This document shows positions 1-8,950 of a stretch of DNA of 64,000 nt, piece after piece. Under the pieces are notes generated by a model, which was not told where the DNA came from, did no database searches, and saw only the letters and a list, made by a program, of their open reading frames with translations. Position 1 is the stretch's first letter. Every line of letters starts with the position of its first letter. Source of the DNA: Shinella sp. XGS7 (GTDB lineage Bacteria > Pseudomonadota > Gammaproteobacteria > Burkholderiales > Burkholderiaceae_C); NCBI RefSeq assembly GCF_020535565.1, contig NZ_CP084758.1:2741001-2805000 (forward strand), written 5' to 3'. The translations under genes and the position numbers were made by a program.

Positions 1-2
1 TC

Positions 3-602
3 CACATCCCCGTCTCGGCCAAGATGCGCCTGGGCTATGAGTGCGAGTCGCGCAGCCTGGACTGCGCCCTGGCCATTGCCGGTGCGGGCGCCAGCGAGCT
101 GGTGGTGCACGGCCGCACCAAGGCCCAGGGCTACAAGCCGCCCGCCTTCTGGGACCGCATCGCCCCGCTGCGCGCGGCCCTGGCCATCCCGGTGGTGGCC
201 AATGGCGAGATCTGGACCGTCGAGGACGCCCAGCGCGCCCGCGCCGAGTCCGGCTGCGAGCACCTGATGCTGGGCCGCGGCATGGTGGCCGATCCGGGTC
301 TGGCCCTGGCGATCGCCAGCCCGGCGGCGCCGGCCCTGGCCTGGGCGGCCCTGCTGCCCCTGATGCAAGGCTTCTGGGCCCAGGTGCGGCAGAACGTGGC
401 GCCGCGCCACCAGGCCGGCCGGCTCAAGCAGTGGCTGCACTATCTGCGTCGCCGCTATCCCGAGGCCGAGGAGGCCTACCAGCGCCTGCGCACGGTCAAT
501 GATCCGCTGGCGCTGGAGCGCGGCCTGTTCGGCGGCGAGCCCCTGCCGCCGGTCGGTGCGCCCGCGCTTCAGGACAGTGAGTCGCTCGCCCTGCTGGCCT
601 GA
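3..602 (+). CDS. dusC: tRNA-dihydrouridine(16) synthase DusC, C-terminal part
   Basis: Partial gene, cut by the left edge; about 199 codons are visible out of the roughly 315 usual for the family. Dus enzymes are FMN-dependent and reduce uridines in tRNA; DusC acts on U16. The visible part carries the HGRT segment of the TIM barrel (near visible residue 36) and the VVANGEIW strand that binds the flavin phosphate, followed by an LGRG motif and the helical RNA-binding tail. The NGEIW form favours DusC over DusA or DusB. Its last 34 bases overlap the end of the convergent gene on the minus strand. Subfamily assignment is good but not certain without the N-terminus. Confidence 0.87.
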   Translation, partial: HIPVSAKMRLGYECESRSLDCALAIAGAGASELVVHGRTKAQGYKPPAFWDRIAPLRAALAIPVVANGEIWTVEDAQRARAESGCEHLMLGRGMVADPGLALAIASPAAPALAWAALLPLMQGFWAQVRQNVAPRHQAGRLKQWLHYLRRRYPEAEEAYQRLRTVNDPLALERGLFGGEPLPPVGAPALQDSESLALLA

Positions 603-1033
603 GCGGGCAGCGCGACGCCATACAGGTGAGGCCCTTCCTCACCGCGCAGCCACCAGGCTTCCAGCTCGGGAAAGCAGCGCATCAGCTCCTGCACCACCTC
701 TTCGGGCCGGTAATGCAGGCGGCCGCTGCGCAGCACCGCCAGCCAGGGTTTGTGCAGGCCGAACCAGCAGGCCAGCGCGCCACCGCGGCGGCGCTGCAGG
801 CGGCCTCTTGCCGTGCGGCTGGGCACCTGCATGCCCTCGGCGCGCTGGAAGTTCAGCACGAAGCGTGGCCGCTGGTACTTGTCCCACTGGATCTCGAAGG
901 TCTGGACCATGCCGTCCTGCTGGCGGCGGAACTCGGTGAAGAGCGGGTGGGTGGCGCGCTGCCGCACAAAGCCCCGGGCTTCCACAAAGGGATAGAACTC
1001 GCGCTTGAGGGCTTCACGCAGGGGCTGGGCCAT
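569..1033 (-). CDS. Hypothetical protein, DUF4304-like
   Basis: 154-residue soluble protein with no signal peptide or membrane segment. It begins with a helix that leads into a GFVRQR segment, then an FRRQ..G..QTFEIQWDKYQ stretch; this 'GF ... F.R ... Q..K' layout resembles DUF4304 proteins, whose function is not established. The C-terminal third is rich in Trp and Arg. It is convergent with dusC and overlaps its end by 34 bases. The ATG at 1033 is followed by a compact coding frame with typical codon use, so the gene looks real, but the family link is only a resemblance by eye. Confidence 0.62.
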   Translation of the reverse strand: MAQPLREALKREFYPFVEARGFVRQRATHPLFTEFRRQQDGMVQTFEIQWDKYQRPRFVLNFQRAEGMQVPSRTARGRLQRRRGGALACWFGLHKPWLAVLRSGRLHYRPEEVVQELMRCFPELEAWWLRGEEGPHLYGVALPAQASRASDSLS

Positions 1034-1058
1034 GGTGCTTCTCCTCAGGCCAGGGCAT

Positions 1059-2429
1059 TCAAAGGCCGGGCAGCCAGGTCTTGAGGCCCAGGCCCAGCAG
1101 GGCGCAGAGCAACAAGACCTCCACCACCCCGCGCCGGGCCCGGATCAGGGCCAGGGCCGCGCCCAGGGCGAGCAAGGCCGCCGGCGCCTCGAAGCCGCCG
1201 CCAAAGCCCTGCGGCCACAGCAGGTGGTAGGCAAAGAACAGGGCCAGGTTCAGGATCACGCCCACCACGGCGGCGCTGATGGCCGTCAGCGGCCCGCTCA
1301 GGCGCAGGTCGCCGTGGGTGGACTCCACCAGGGGGCCGCCGGCCAGGATGAAGACAAAGGAGGGCAGGAAGGTGAACCAGCTCACCACGCAGGCCGCCAG
1401 CGTGCCCGCCACCCAGGGGGCGGCCTGCAGGGCCGCGAGCAGGGCCGGGTCTTGCCAGCCGGCCACAAAGCCCACAAAGGCCAGCACCATGATCAGCGGG
1501 CCCGGCGTGGTTTCGCCCAGGGCCAGGCCGTCCATCATCTGGCCGGCGCTGAGCCAGCCCTGCTGATGCACCGCGCCCTGGAACACATAGGGCAGCACCG
1601 CATAGGCGCCGCCAAAGGTGAGCAGGGCGGCCTGGCTGAAGAACAGGCCCAGGGCCGGCAGCAGGGGCAGGCTCCAGAGGGCGAGCAGGGGCAGGCCCCA
1701 GAGCAGGGTGGCCACCAGCAGCTGCAGGCCCAGGCGGGCGGGCCTGAAGCGGGCATGCGGCGGTGGGGGCGTGTCGTCATCGATCACGGCGGCGCGATGC
1801 GCGGCGTCGGCGCTGGCGGCCGGGTGGCCCGCAACGGCGGCGATGCGCTGGCGGCCCAGCCAGCCCAGCAGGGCGGCTGTGGCGATGATCAGGGGAAAGG
1901 GCAGCTGCAGGGCGAAGAGGGCGAGAAAGGCTCCGGCCGCCAGGCCCCAGAGCCAGGGGCTGCGACCGAGCACGCGGCTGCCCAGTCGCCAGGCCGCCTG
2001 CAGCACGATGGCGGTGACGGCGGCCTTGATGCCGTAGAACAGGCCCGCCACCAGCGGGGTCTGGCCCCAGGCCATATAGGCCCAGGACAGACCGATCAGC
2101 AGCAGCAGCGAGGGCAGCACGAAGAGCGCCCCGGCGACGAGGCCGCCGCGCGTCCGGTGCATCAGCCAGCCGATATAGACGGCGAGCTGCTGCGCTTCCG
2201 GCCCCGGCAGCAGCATGCAGTAGTTCAGCGCATGCAGGAACCGGCCCTCGCCGATCCAGCGCCGGCGCTGCACCAGCTCCTCATGCATCAGCGCGATCTG
2301 GCCGGCCGGGCCGCCAAAGCTGATGCAGCCCAGCTTTAGCCAGAAGCGCAGGGCTTGGCTGAAGCTGGGCGGCTTGGGTGGGACGTCGGGCGTCAATGCA
2401 GCGGTCTGGGCGGACATGGCGCGCAGCAT
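1059..2429 (-). CDS. chrA: Chromate transporter, long-chain ChrA (CHR family)
   Basis: 456-residue inner-membrane protein with two homologous halves, as in long-chain CHR transporters. The N-terminal half has the FWLKLGCISFGGPAGQ signature (residues about 29-44) and LLPGPEAQQLA; the second half repeats it as FFSQAALLTFGGAYAVLPY and ALGETTPGPLIM. About ten hydrophobic segments are visible. Family members export chromate, but substrate is inferred from family only. A charged, His-rich linker near residues 205-225 joins the halves. The gene stands alone, between the DUF4304-like gene and the ABC importer; no chrB regulator is seen next to it. Confidence 0.9.
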   Translation of the reverse strand: MLRAMSAQTAALTPDVPPKPPSFSQALRFWLKLGCISFGGPAGQIALMHEELVQRRRWIGEGRFLHALNYCMLLPGPEAQQLAVYIGWLMHRTRGGLVAGALFVLPSLLLLIGLSWAYMAWGQTPLVAGLFYGIKAAVTAIVLQAAWRLGSRVLGRSPWLWGLAAGAFLALFALQLPFPLIIATAALLGWLGRQRIAAVAGHPAASADAAHRAAVIDDDTPPPPHARFRPARLGLQLLVATLLWGLPLLALWSLPLLPALGLFFSQAALLTFGGAYAVLPYVFQGAVHQQGWLSAGQMMDGLALGETTPGPLIMVLAFVGFVAGWQDPALLAALQAAPWVAGTLAACVVSWFTFLPSFVFILAGGPLVESTHGDLRLSGPLTAISAAVVGVILNLALFFAYHLLWPQGFGGGFEAPAALLALGAALALIRARRGVVEVLLLCALLGLGLKTWLPGL

Positions 2430-2460
2430 AGCGAGCGCCGGTGTCGGCCGGCCAGGGGGC

Positions 2461-3300
2461 TCAGAGTTTTTCGGTCTGGCTCTGGCGCGGCTGCCACTTC
2501 ATCAGCCGCCGCTCCAGCCGCCCCACGGCGGCGTCCAGCACCAGGGCAAAGGCGGTGAGCACCAGGATGCCGGCCATCACGGTATTGATGTCGAAAGCGC
2601 CCTCGGCCTGCAGGATCAGATAGCCCACGCCGCGCGAGGAGCCCAGGTACTCACCCACCACCGCGCCCACAAAGGCCAGGCCCACGCTGGTGTGCAGGGA
2701 GCTGAAGACCCAGCTGGTGGCGCTGGGCAGGTAGACATGGCGCAGCAGCTGGCGCGGGCTGGCCCCCAGCATGCGCGCGTTGGCCAGCACCACGGGGCTG
2801 ACCTCCTTCACGCCCTGGTAGACATTGAAGAAGACGATGAAGAACACCAGGGTCACACCCAGGGCCACCTTGCTGGCGATGCCCAGCCCGAACCAGACCG
2901 CGAAGATGGGCGCCAGGATCACGCGAGGCATGGAGTTCAGGGCCTTGATGTACGGGTCGCAGATGGCGGCGGCCAGGGGCGAGAGCCCCAGCCACAGGCC
3001 CGCGCCCAGGCCCAGCGTGGTGCCGATGCCAAAGGCCAGCACCGTCTCCAGCAGCGTCACCCAGAGATGTTCGTAGATGTCGGCGTTGGCGAAGAACCAG
3101 TTCCAGATGCGGCCGAAGATCTTGAGCGGCTCGCCGAAGAAGAAGGCCGCCTGCTGCTCGTTCTCGAACATGAAGGGCGGGATCAGGCCCGGCGTGGTGA
3201 GCAGATGCCAGAGCCCGAACACCGCCAGCAGCAGGCCCAGCTGCCAGGCGCGCAGATTGCCGGGACGGGGTTGTATGAATTTCCACATGGTCGGATTCAA
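2461..3300 (-). CDS. ABC importer permease, NitT/TauT (SsuC/TauC) type
   Basis: 279-residue membrane protein with about six membrane segments. The cytoplasmic coupling loop is visible as EVSPVVLANARMLGASPRQ, matching the EAA motif (E..R.LGAS...) that docks to the ATPase; an NSMPRVILAPIFAVWFGLG segment typical of TauC/SsuC permeases precedes it. It is the last gene of a three-gene minus-strand operon (binding protein, ATPase, permease) and its start overlaps the ATPase stop by 4 bases, which suggests translational coupling. The substrate cannot be read from the sequence; relatives carry sulfonates, nitrate or pyrimidine precursors. Confidence 0.9.
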   Translation of the reverse strand: MNPTMWKFIQPRPGNLRAWQLGLLLAVFGLWHLLTTPGLIPPFMFENEQQAAFFFGEPLKIFGRIWNWFFANADIYEHLWVTLLETVLAFGIGTTLGLGAGLWLGLSPLAAAICDPYIKALNSMPRVILAPIFAVWFGLGIASKVALGVTLVFFIVFFNVYQGVKEVSPVVLANARMLGASPRQLLRHVYLPSATSWVFSSLHTSVGLAFVGAVVGEYLGSSRGVGYLILQAEGAFDINTVMAGILVLTAFALVLDAAVGRLERRLMKWQPRQSQTEKL

Positions 3301-4115
3301 GCCGCCAGCTGCTGCTGGTAGCCCTTGAGCACTTCCTCGCGCAGCACGCCCCAGATGGCCTGGTGCAGCTCGATGAAGCGCGGGGTGTTGCGCACCTCGG
3401 CCACATCGCGCGGCCGCTCCAGGTCGATGCGGAACTCGCCGATGGGCCGGGCCGCCGGGCCGGCGGACAGGCAGACCACGCGGTCGCTCATGGCGATGGC
3501 TTCGTCCAGGTCATGCGTGATGAAGAGCACGGCCTTCTTCTTGCTCGCCCACAGGGCCAGCACCTCGTTCTCCATCAGCTGGCGGGTCTGGATGTCCAGG
3601 GCCGAGAAGGGCTCGTCCATCAGGATGATGTCGGGGTCCAGCACCAGGGTCTGGGCCAGGCTCACGCGCTTGCGCATGCCGCCGGAGAGCTGGTGGGGGT
3701 AGCGGTCGCCAAAGCCGCCCAGGCCCACGCGCTTGAGCCAGTCCTCGGCCTGGGCGCGGGCATCGGCGGCGCCGCGGAATTCCAGACCGGCCATCACGTT
3801 CTGCAGCGCGGTGCGCCAGGGCATCAGGCTCTCGGCCTGGAACATATAGCCGGCGCGGGCATTGAGGCCGCTCAGCGCCTGGCCGAAGACCTGCACCGTG
3901 CCGCTGCTGGGCTCCAGCAGGCCGGCCGCCACATTCAGCAAGGTGCTCTTGCCGCAGCCCGTGGGTCCCACGACCGAGACGAATTCGCCCGCGCCCACAG
4001 CGAGGCTCACATCGCGCACCGCGGTGTAGCGCTGGCCCGGATCGTCCCGCGAGACGAAGGTGCAGCTGACGCCGTCCAGCGCCAGGGCGGGCGGGCGCTC
4101 AGCGGTACTTGGCAT
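3297..4115 (-). CDS. ABC importer ATP-binding protein, NitT/TauT type
   Basis: 272-residue nucleotide-binding subunit. Walker [10 protein letters not shown] lies near residue 50, Q-loop FQAESLMPW near 92, the signature LSGGMRKRV near 143, Walker B IILMDEP with the following FSALD D-loop near 164, and the switch histidine in FITHDLDEA near 197. This order and the HDLDEA form are typical of SsuB/TauB proteins. It overlaps the binding-protein gene upstream by 17 bases and the permease downstream by 4, so the three are almost certainly co-transcribed and co-translated. Confidence 0.92.
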   Translation of the reverse strand: MPSTAERPPALALDGVSCTFVSRDDPGQRYTAVRDVSLAVGAGEFVSVVGPTGCGKSTLLNVAAGLLEPSSGTVQVFGQALSGLNARAGYMFQAESLMPWRTALQNVMAGLEFRGAADARAQAEDWLKRVGLGGFGDRYPHQLSGGMRKRVSLAQTLVLDPDIILMDEPFSALDIQTRQLMENEVLALWASKKKAVLFITHDLDEAIAMSDRVVCLSAGPAARPIGEFRIDLERPRDVAEVRNTPRFIELHQAIWGVLREEVLKGYQQQLAA

Positions 4116-5136
4116 TGGCCTTCTTCACGAAGTCATTGGTCCAGACGGCCTTGAGGTCCAGGGCCTTGGCCTCGGCCACGTCCTTGTCGATGCTGGCCAG
4201 GGCGCGGCGCGCGGTCTCGGCGCCGGCCTCCGGGAAGCTGCCGTCCGGCGAGAGCGCGCCCTTGGCGGCCAGGAAGGCGTCCACATAGACGGCGCGGTCG
4301 CCCAGCAGATAGCTTTCGGGCACGGCCTTGATGATGTCGCTGGGCCCGGCCTGCTGTATCCATTTGTCGGCGCGCACCAGGGCATTGGTCACGGCCTGCA
4401 CCGTGGCGGGATGCTTGTCGATGAAGCTCTGCGCGGTGTAGAGGCAGCCGGCCGGCATGGGGCCGCCGAAGACCTTGTCGGCCTCGGCCACCAGTCGGGT
4501 GTCGGAGACGATCTTCAGGTCGCCCGAGCGGGCCAGCAGGGTGATCACCGGATCGAGATTGCTGATCGCATCGATCTGGCCGGCGCGCATGGCGGCCACC
4601 GCGCCGCTGCCGGCGCCCACGCCGATGATGGACACATCGCCCGGCTTGAGCCCGGCCTTGGCCAGCACGAAGTTGGCCAGCACATTGGTGGAGGAGCCCG
4701 GCGCGGTGACGCCCAGCTTCTTGCCCTTGAGGTCGGCCACCGACTTGAAATTGGGCAGGGTCTTGGGGTTCACGCCCAGCACGATCTGGGGCGCCCGGCC
4801 CTGCAGGGCAAAGGCGCGCAGGCGCTGACCCTTGAGCTGCATATTGATGGTGTGCTCGAAGGCGCCGGAGACGATGTCGGCGCTGCCGCCCACCAGGGCC
4901 TGCAGGGCGCGCGAGCCGCCGGCAAAGTCGGCAATCGTCACGTCCAGCCCCTCGGCCTTGAAGAAGCCCTGGGTCTCGGCAATGGTCAGGGGCAGGTAAT
5001 ACAGCAGGTTCTTGCCGCCCACCGCGATGGTGAGCTTGGGCTTCTCCAGCGCCTGCGCCAGGGCGGGCAAGGGGCCGAGGGCGCCCAGAGGCAGGGCGCC
5101 GGCAGCGATCAGCAGGCTTCTACGGTCCATGGACAT
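4099..5136 (-). CDS. ABC importer substrate-binding protein, NitT/TauT family
   Basis: 345-residue periplasmic binding protein of the NMT1/SsuA type. The N-terminus has an RR followed by a hydrophobic run and an ALAQA cleavage site, resembling a Tat signal. Core features are the GFFKAEGLDV helix-strand, the GSADI and GSSTNVLANF ligand-contact segments and the AGQIDAISNLDP hinge strand. The start at 5136 is chosen because GGAGA sits just upstream; a longer frame adds eleven residues without a ribosome site. It is first in the operon with ATPase and permease. The ligand is unknown: sulfonate, taurine, nitrate and HMP relatives share this fold. Confidence 0.88.
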   Translation of the reverse strand: MSMDRRSLLIAAGALPLGALGPLPALAQALEKPKLTIAVGGKNLLYYLPLTIAETQGFFKAEGLDVTIADFAGGSRALQALVGGSADIVSGAFEHTINMQLKGQRLRAFALQGRAPQIVLGVNPKTLPNFKSVADLKGKKLGVTAPGSSTNVLANFVLAKAGLKPGDVSIIGVGAGSGAVAAMRAGQIDAISNLDPVITLLARSGDLKIVSDTRLVAEADKVFGGPMPAGCLYTAQSFIDKHPATVQAVTNALVRADKWIQQAGPSDIIKAVPESYLLGDRAVYVDAFLAAKGALSPDGSFPEAGAETARRALASIDKDVAEAKALDLKAVWTNDFVKKANAKYR

Positions 5137-5247
5137 GGCTTGTCTCCGTGGCGGTGCTTGTTCTTGCAAACCACTCTAGCAGCGCGATACGGCGCGCCGG
5201 ACTGCGGCCTACCCTAGGCGGCTCCGCCTTGAGTTCAAATGCCGCCC

Positions 5248-5607
5248 ATGAGCAATGCCAACAGCCGCCTGGTCTATTCCACCGAAACGGGCCGCGCCTG
5301 CCCCGACTGCGGCCGGCCCCAGGCCCAGTGCCAGTGCAGGCAGCAGGCCCGGGCCCGCCCCGCGGGCGACGGCATCGTGCGCGTCAGCCGCGAAACCAAG
5401 GGCCGCAAGGGCAAGGGCGTCACCCTGGTGCGGGGCCTGGATCTGGACGATGAGGCCCTGAACGCCCTGGCCAAGCAGCTCAAGGCCGCCTGCGGCTCGG
5501 GCGGCACGGTCAAGGACGGGGTGATCGAGGTGCAGGGCGACCATGTGGACACGCTGATGACGCGGCTCGCGGCCGCGGGCCACAAGGTCAAGCGCGCGGG
5601 CGGCTGA
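5248..5607 (+). CDS. yciH: SUI1/eIF1-family translation factor YciH
   Basis: 119-residue protein ending in a complete SUI1 domain: VTLVRGLDLDDEALNALAKQLK followed by CGSGGTVKDGVIEVQGDH. Bacterial YciH is thought to influence start-site fidelity, but its role is poorly settled. The start at 5248 gives an N-terminus (SNANSRLVYSTETGR) that lines up with the E. coli protein; an ATG nine bases upstream is possible. An N-terminal CPDCGRPQAQCQC cluster with four cysteines, absent from E. coli YciH, may bind a metal. The gene is monocistronic by position. Confidence 0.88.
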   Translation: MSNANSRLVYSTETGRACPDCGRPQAQCQCRQQARARPAGDGIVRVSRETKGRKGKGVTLVRGLDLDDEALNALAKQLKAACGSGGTVKDGVIEVQGDHVDTLMTRLAAAGHKVKRAGG

Positions 5608-5740
5608 GCGCGGCGTGACATCCTGCGCGCTCGGCCCCACAGCCACGGGGGCCACCGGGCCGGGGTGAGACCTTTGCACGGGCGCGCTTGCGGCGCTCGC
5701 CTAGTCTGGCTTCATCCGCCCGCCGCCCGAGGAGCCCCGC

Positions 5741-5968
5741 ATGGAACTCGCACCCCGCCCGTCGTCGCCCCCTCATCCCGCCTCGCGCTACGAACTGCGC
5801 TTCCAGTCCCTGTTCGACGCCGGCCGGGCCCTGGCCTTTCCCTGTGATGAGCGCGGGCGCGTGCCGCTGGATGAGCTCAGCGAGCGGGCGCGGGAGAACT
5901 ATCTCTATGCCCGCGCCGTCGTGGGGCGGGACTATGCCGCACCGCGGCTGTGTGCCTGCGAGGCCTGA
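5741..5968 (+). CDS. Small conserved hypothetical protein
   Basis: 75-residue protein with a clear ribosome site (GAGGAG, eight bases before the ATG). The core, RYELRFQSLFDAGRALAFPCDERG followed by DELSERARENYLYARAVVGRDY, resembles small uncharacterised proteins that are common in Burkholderiales genomes; no function is known. No signal peptide or membrane segment is visible. It ends 26 bases before dbpA and points the same way, so the two may share a transcript. Confidence 0.7.
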   Translation: MELAPRPSSPPHPASRYELRFQSLFDAGRALAFPCDERGRVPLDELSERARENYLYARAVVGRDYAAPRLCACEA

Positions 5969-5994
5969 AAGTCCGTGGCGGGGATAATCCGCGG

Positions 5995-7443
5995 ATGAAA
6001 GATACCGCGCCGTCCTCCGCCCGTCCCTTTGCCGATCTGCCGCTGAGCCCGGCCCTGCAGGCCAATCTCGCCCAGCTCGGCTATGCGCAGATGACGCCCA
6101 TCCAGGCGGCCTCGCTGCCGCTGGCGCTGCAGGGCCGCGATCTGATCGCCCAGGCCCAGACCGGCAGCGGCAAGACCGCCGCCTTCGCGCTATCGCTGCT
6201 GCATCGCCTGGACGCCGGGGTCATGGAGGTGCAGGCCCTGGTGCTCTGCCCCACGCGCGAGCTGGCCGAGCAGGTGACCCAGGAGATCCGCCGCCTGGCG
6301 CGCGCGGCCGACAATATCAAGGTGCTCACGCTGTGCGGTGGCTCGCCGCTGCGGCCCCAGGCCGAGAGCCTGGCCTACGGCGCCCACATCGTGGTGGGCA
6401 CGCCCGGCCGCCTGCTGGACCATCTGGAGCGCGGCACCCTGGGCCTGGGCCGCATCAAGACCTTGGTGCTGGACGAGGCCGATCGCATGCTGGACATGGG
6501 CTTTGTCGACGACATCGTGCAGGTGGCCAAGCGCTGCCCCAAGGAGCGCCAGACCCTCTTGTTCTCGGCCACCTACCCGGCCGGCATTGCCGATCTGGCC
6601 CAGCGCTTCATGCGCGAGCCGGCCGAGGTCAAGGTGCAGGCCGGTGGGGCCGAGGGCGGCGCGCAGGCCCCGGCCCAGATCCGTCAGCTGGCCTTCGAGG
6701 TGGGCGAGGGCGAGCGTCTGCACGCGGTCTCCAGCCTGCTGCTGCATTTCCGTCCGGCCAGCACCATCGCCTTCTGCAATACCAAGCAGCAGTGCCGCGA
6801 TCTGGTGGATGTGCTGACGGCCCAGGGCTTTGTGGCCCTGGCCCTGCATGGTGATCTGGAGCAGCGCGAGCGCGATCAGGTGCTGATCCAGTTTGCCAAC
6901 GGCAGTTGCTCGGTGCTGGTGGCCACCGATGTGGCGGCGCGGGGCCTGGACATCGCGCAGCTGGAATGCGTGATCAATGTGGACATGAGCGCCGACGCCG
7001 AGGCCCATGTGCACCGCATTGGCCGCACCGGTCGGGCCGGCGCGCAAGGCCTGGCCCTCAGCCTGGCCAGCCTGGACGAGATGGGCCGCGTGGGCCGCAT
7101 CGAGCAGCTGCTGGGCCGCGAGTTCCAGTGGCAGGGCCTGGACACGCTGACGCCCGCCGAGGGCGGCGCCCCGCTGCAGCCGGCCATGGACACCCTGCAG
7201 ATCCTGGGTGGCCGCAAGGACAAGATCCGCCCCGGCGACATCCTGGGCGCGCTCACCGGCGAGGCGGGCTTCCAGGCCGCCGACATCGGCAAGATCGCCA
7301 TCACCGATTTCCACAGCTATGTGGCCGTGAAGCGCGAGCTGGCACGCGAGGTGGTCAAGCGCCTGTCCAACGGCAAGCTCAAGGGCCGCAAGGTCAAGGT
7401 GCGGCGCATGGCCGATCTGGCGGCGCTGGACGAGGCGGGCTGA
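5995..7443 (+). CDS. dbpA: ATP-dependent RNA helicase DbpA
   Basis: 482-residue DEAD-box helicase. Motifs in order: Q motif (GYAQMTPIQAASLP), I AQTGSGKT, Ia PTRELAEQ, Ib TPGRLLDHL, II VLDEADRMLDMGF, III SATYP, IV AFCNTK, V ATDVAARGLDI and VI HRIGRTGRAG. The C-terminal domain (about residues 400-482), with GRKDKIRPGDILGAL and RKVKVRRM, is the DbpA RNA-binding domain that recognises hairpin 92 of 23S rRNA, so the role is in large-subunit assembly. The ATG at 5995 is preferred over an upstream GTG in the same frame because the family begins here. Confidence 0.94.
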   Translation: MKDTAPSSARPFADLPLSPALQANLAQLGYAQMTPIQAASLPLALQGRDLIAQAQTGSGKTAAFALSLLHRLDAGVMEVQALVLCPTRELAEQVTQEIRRLARAADNIKVLTLCGGSPLRPQAESLAYGAHIVVGTPGRLLDHLERGTLGLGRIKTLVLDEADRMLDMGFVDDIVQVAKRCPKERQTLLFSATYPAGIADLAQRFMREPAEVKVQAGGAEGGAQAPAQIRQLAFEVGEGERLHAVSSLLLHFRPASTIAFCNTKQQCRDLVDVLTAQGFVALALHGDLEQRERDQVLIQFANGSCSVLVATDVAARGLDIAQLECVINVDMSADAEAHVHRIGRTGRAGAQGLALSLASLDEMGRVGRIEQLLGREFQWQGLDTLTPAEGGAPLQPAMDTLQILGGRKDKIRPGDILGALTGEAGFQAADIGKIAITDFHSYVAVKRELAREVVKRLSNGKLKGRKVKVRRMADLAALDEAG

Positions 7444-7465
7444 GCCGCCTCGGCGCCCTGCGGCA

Positions 7466-8950
7466 TCACTCGCCCAGGCGCAGCTCCAGGGCTGCCTGAC
7501 CGGGGCGGCTGAAGCTCAGCCGGTGGGCCAGGCTGGCGAAGTCGATGTCCAGGGCGGCCTCGTGCTCGCCCTGGCGCCAGCGCAGGCTCAGGGCCTGGAC
7601 CGGCGTGTCCAGCACGGTGAACTCGCCCTGGAAGGCCGGGTGGGCATTGCGCAGGCGGATCAGGTCCAGCAGCTGGCGCACCACGGGGCGCTGCAGGGCC
7701 TGCTCGATCTCGGCGGGCGTGTAGTGGTGGCGGTTGATGTCGCGGCCGACCTGGCTGCGCGCCAGCAGGTCCATATCGTTGTGGCCGGCCAGCAGGCCCA
7801 CGTAATAGACCTGGGGCACGCCCGGCAGGAAGAACTGCAGGGCGCGGGCCAGCAGGTAGCGGCGCGCGTCGCCGCCCAGGGCGTCGTAGAAGGTGCAGTT
7901 GACCTGGTAGAGGTCCAGGTTGGAGGCCGCGGCGCCGGTGGCCTGGCGGCTCTGGCCGCCGCTGGCGGCGTGGATGCGCTCCACCAGCGCGTCCAGTTCC
8001 TGAGGCGGCACCAGGCCGGGTGAGCCGGCGCGGTCGGCCGGGTCGGCGCCGATGTCGATGATGCCGATGCCGTCATGCGTGTCCAGCACGGTCAGCGCAT
8101 TGCGCGGCCGGATCGCGATCCAGCGCTTGAGTGGCTCGGCCGTGCCGAAGAAGAGGGCGTGCAGGGCCAGCGGTGGCAGGGCGAAGTCGTAGACCCAGTC
8201 CACCTGGCGGGCGATCTCGATCTGGCGCTGGTAGTAGCTGTGGATCTCGACCAGCACCTCGATGCCCAGCGCGCGCGCCCGCGCGCTGAACTCGGCGATG
8301 AAGGCGAAGGTCTCCGGCATCATGAAGCAGGAGTGACCGGCCTTCTTGATGGCGTAGCCGGCAGCGTCCAGCCGGATCATGCGGATGCCGCTGTCGGCAA
8401 AGCGCTGCAGGATGCCGTCCAGATAGGCCCGGCCCTCGGGGTGGTGGACGTCGATGTCCAGCTGCTGCGGCGTGAAGGTGGTCCAGAGGATGCGCTTGCT
8501 GCCGTTCTTCAGCAGGGTGTAGCGCAGGGGCAGGCCCGGCCGCGGGCGGTAGACGGCCAGCAGCTGCTGCTCGTTCACGCCGTTCGGGAAGACCGCGTCC
8601 AGGGTCAGGAAGAGGCCGTGGTAGCGCGAGGCCTCGCCCTTCTCCGAATAGTCCTGAAACTGGGGCGAGTCGGCCGAGATGTGGTTGACGATCACATCGG
8701 CCATCAGGTCGACCTGGCGGCCCAGGGCATGGATGTCGCCCCAGTCGCCCAGGCGCGGGTCGACCTGGGTGTGGTCGATGGGGTCGAAGCCCGCGTCCGC
8801 GCCATCGATCGGGTAGAAGAAGGGCAGCAGGTGTACGCCGCCGAACAGGCCGCCCAGCGGGCCGGCATCGCCCAGCAGGGCCTGCAGCTGGCGCAGAGTG
8901 CCGCCGCCCAGGCGGTCGACGTAGGTGATGAGCTGAACCTGGTTTTTCAT
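7466..8950 (-). CDS. Sucrose phosphorylase (GH13_18)
   Basis: 494-residue cytoplasmic enzyme that converts sucrose plus phosphate into alpha-glucose 1-phosphate and fructose. The catalytic residues are in place: nucleophile Asp195 in RLDAAGY, acid/base Glu235 in VEIHSYY, and transition-state Asp290 in LDTHDG. The N-terminal GGGTLRQLQALLG...GGVHLLPFFYPIDGADAGFDPIDH stretch is diagnostic for the sucrose phosphorylase subgroup. It is the last gene of the sucrose operon, overlapping the transporter stop by 4 bases. Relatives in the same subgroup act on sucrose 6-phosphate or glucosylglycerate, but a co-operonic fructokinase favours sucrose. Confidence 0.9.
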   Translation of the reverse strand: MKNQVQLITYVDRLGGGTLRQLQALLGDAGPLGGLFGGVHLLPFFYPIDGADAGFDPIDHTQVDPRLGDWGDIHALGRQVDLMADVIVNHISADSPQFQDYSEKGEASRYHGLFLTLDAVFPNGVNEQQLLAVYRPRPGLPLRYTLLKNGSKRILWTTFTPQQLDIDVHHPEGRAYLDGILQRFADSGIRMIRLDAAGYAIKKAGHSCFMMPETFAFIAEFSARARALGIEVLVEIHSYYQRQIEIARQVDWVYDFALPPLALHALFFGTAEPLKRWIAIRPRNALTVLDTHDGIGIIDIGADPADRAGSPGLVPPQELDALVERIHAASGGQSRQATGAAASNLDLYQVNCTFYDALGGDARRYLLARALQFFLPGVPQVYYVGLLAGHNDMDLLARSQVGRDINRHHYTPAEIEQALQRPVVRQLLDLIRLRNAHPAFQGEFTVLDTPVQALSLRWRQGEHEAALDIDFASLAHRLSFSRPGQAALELRLGE

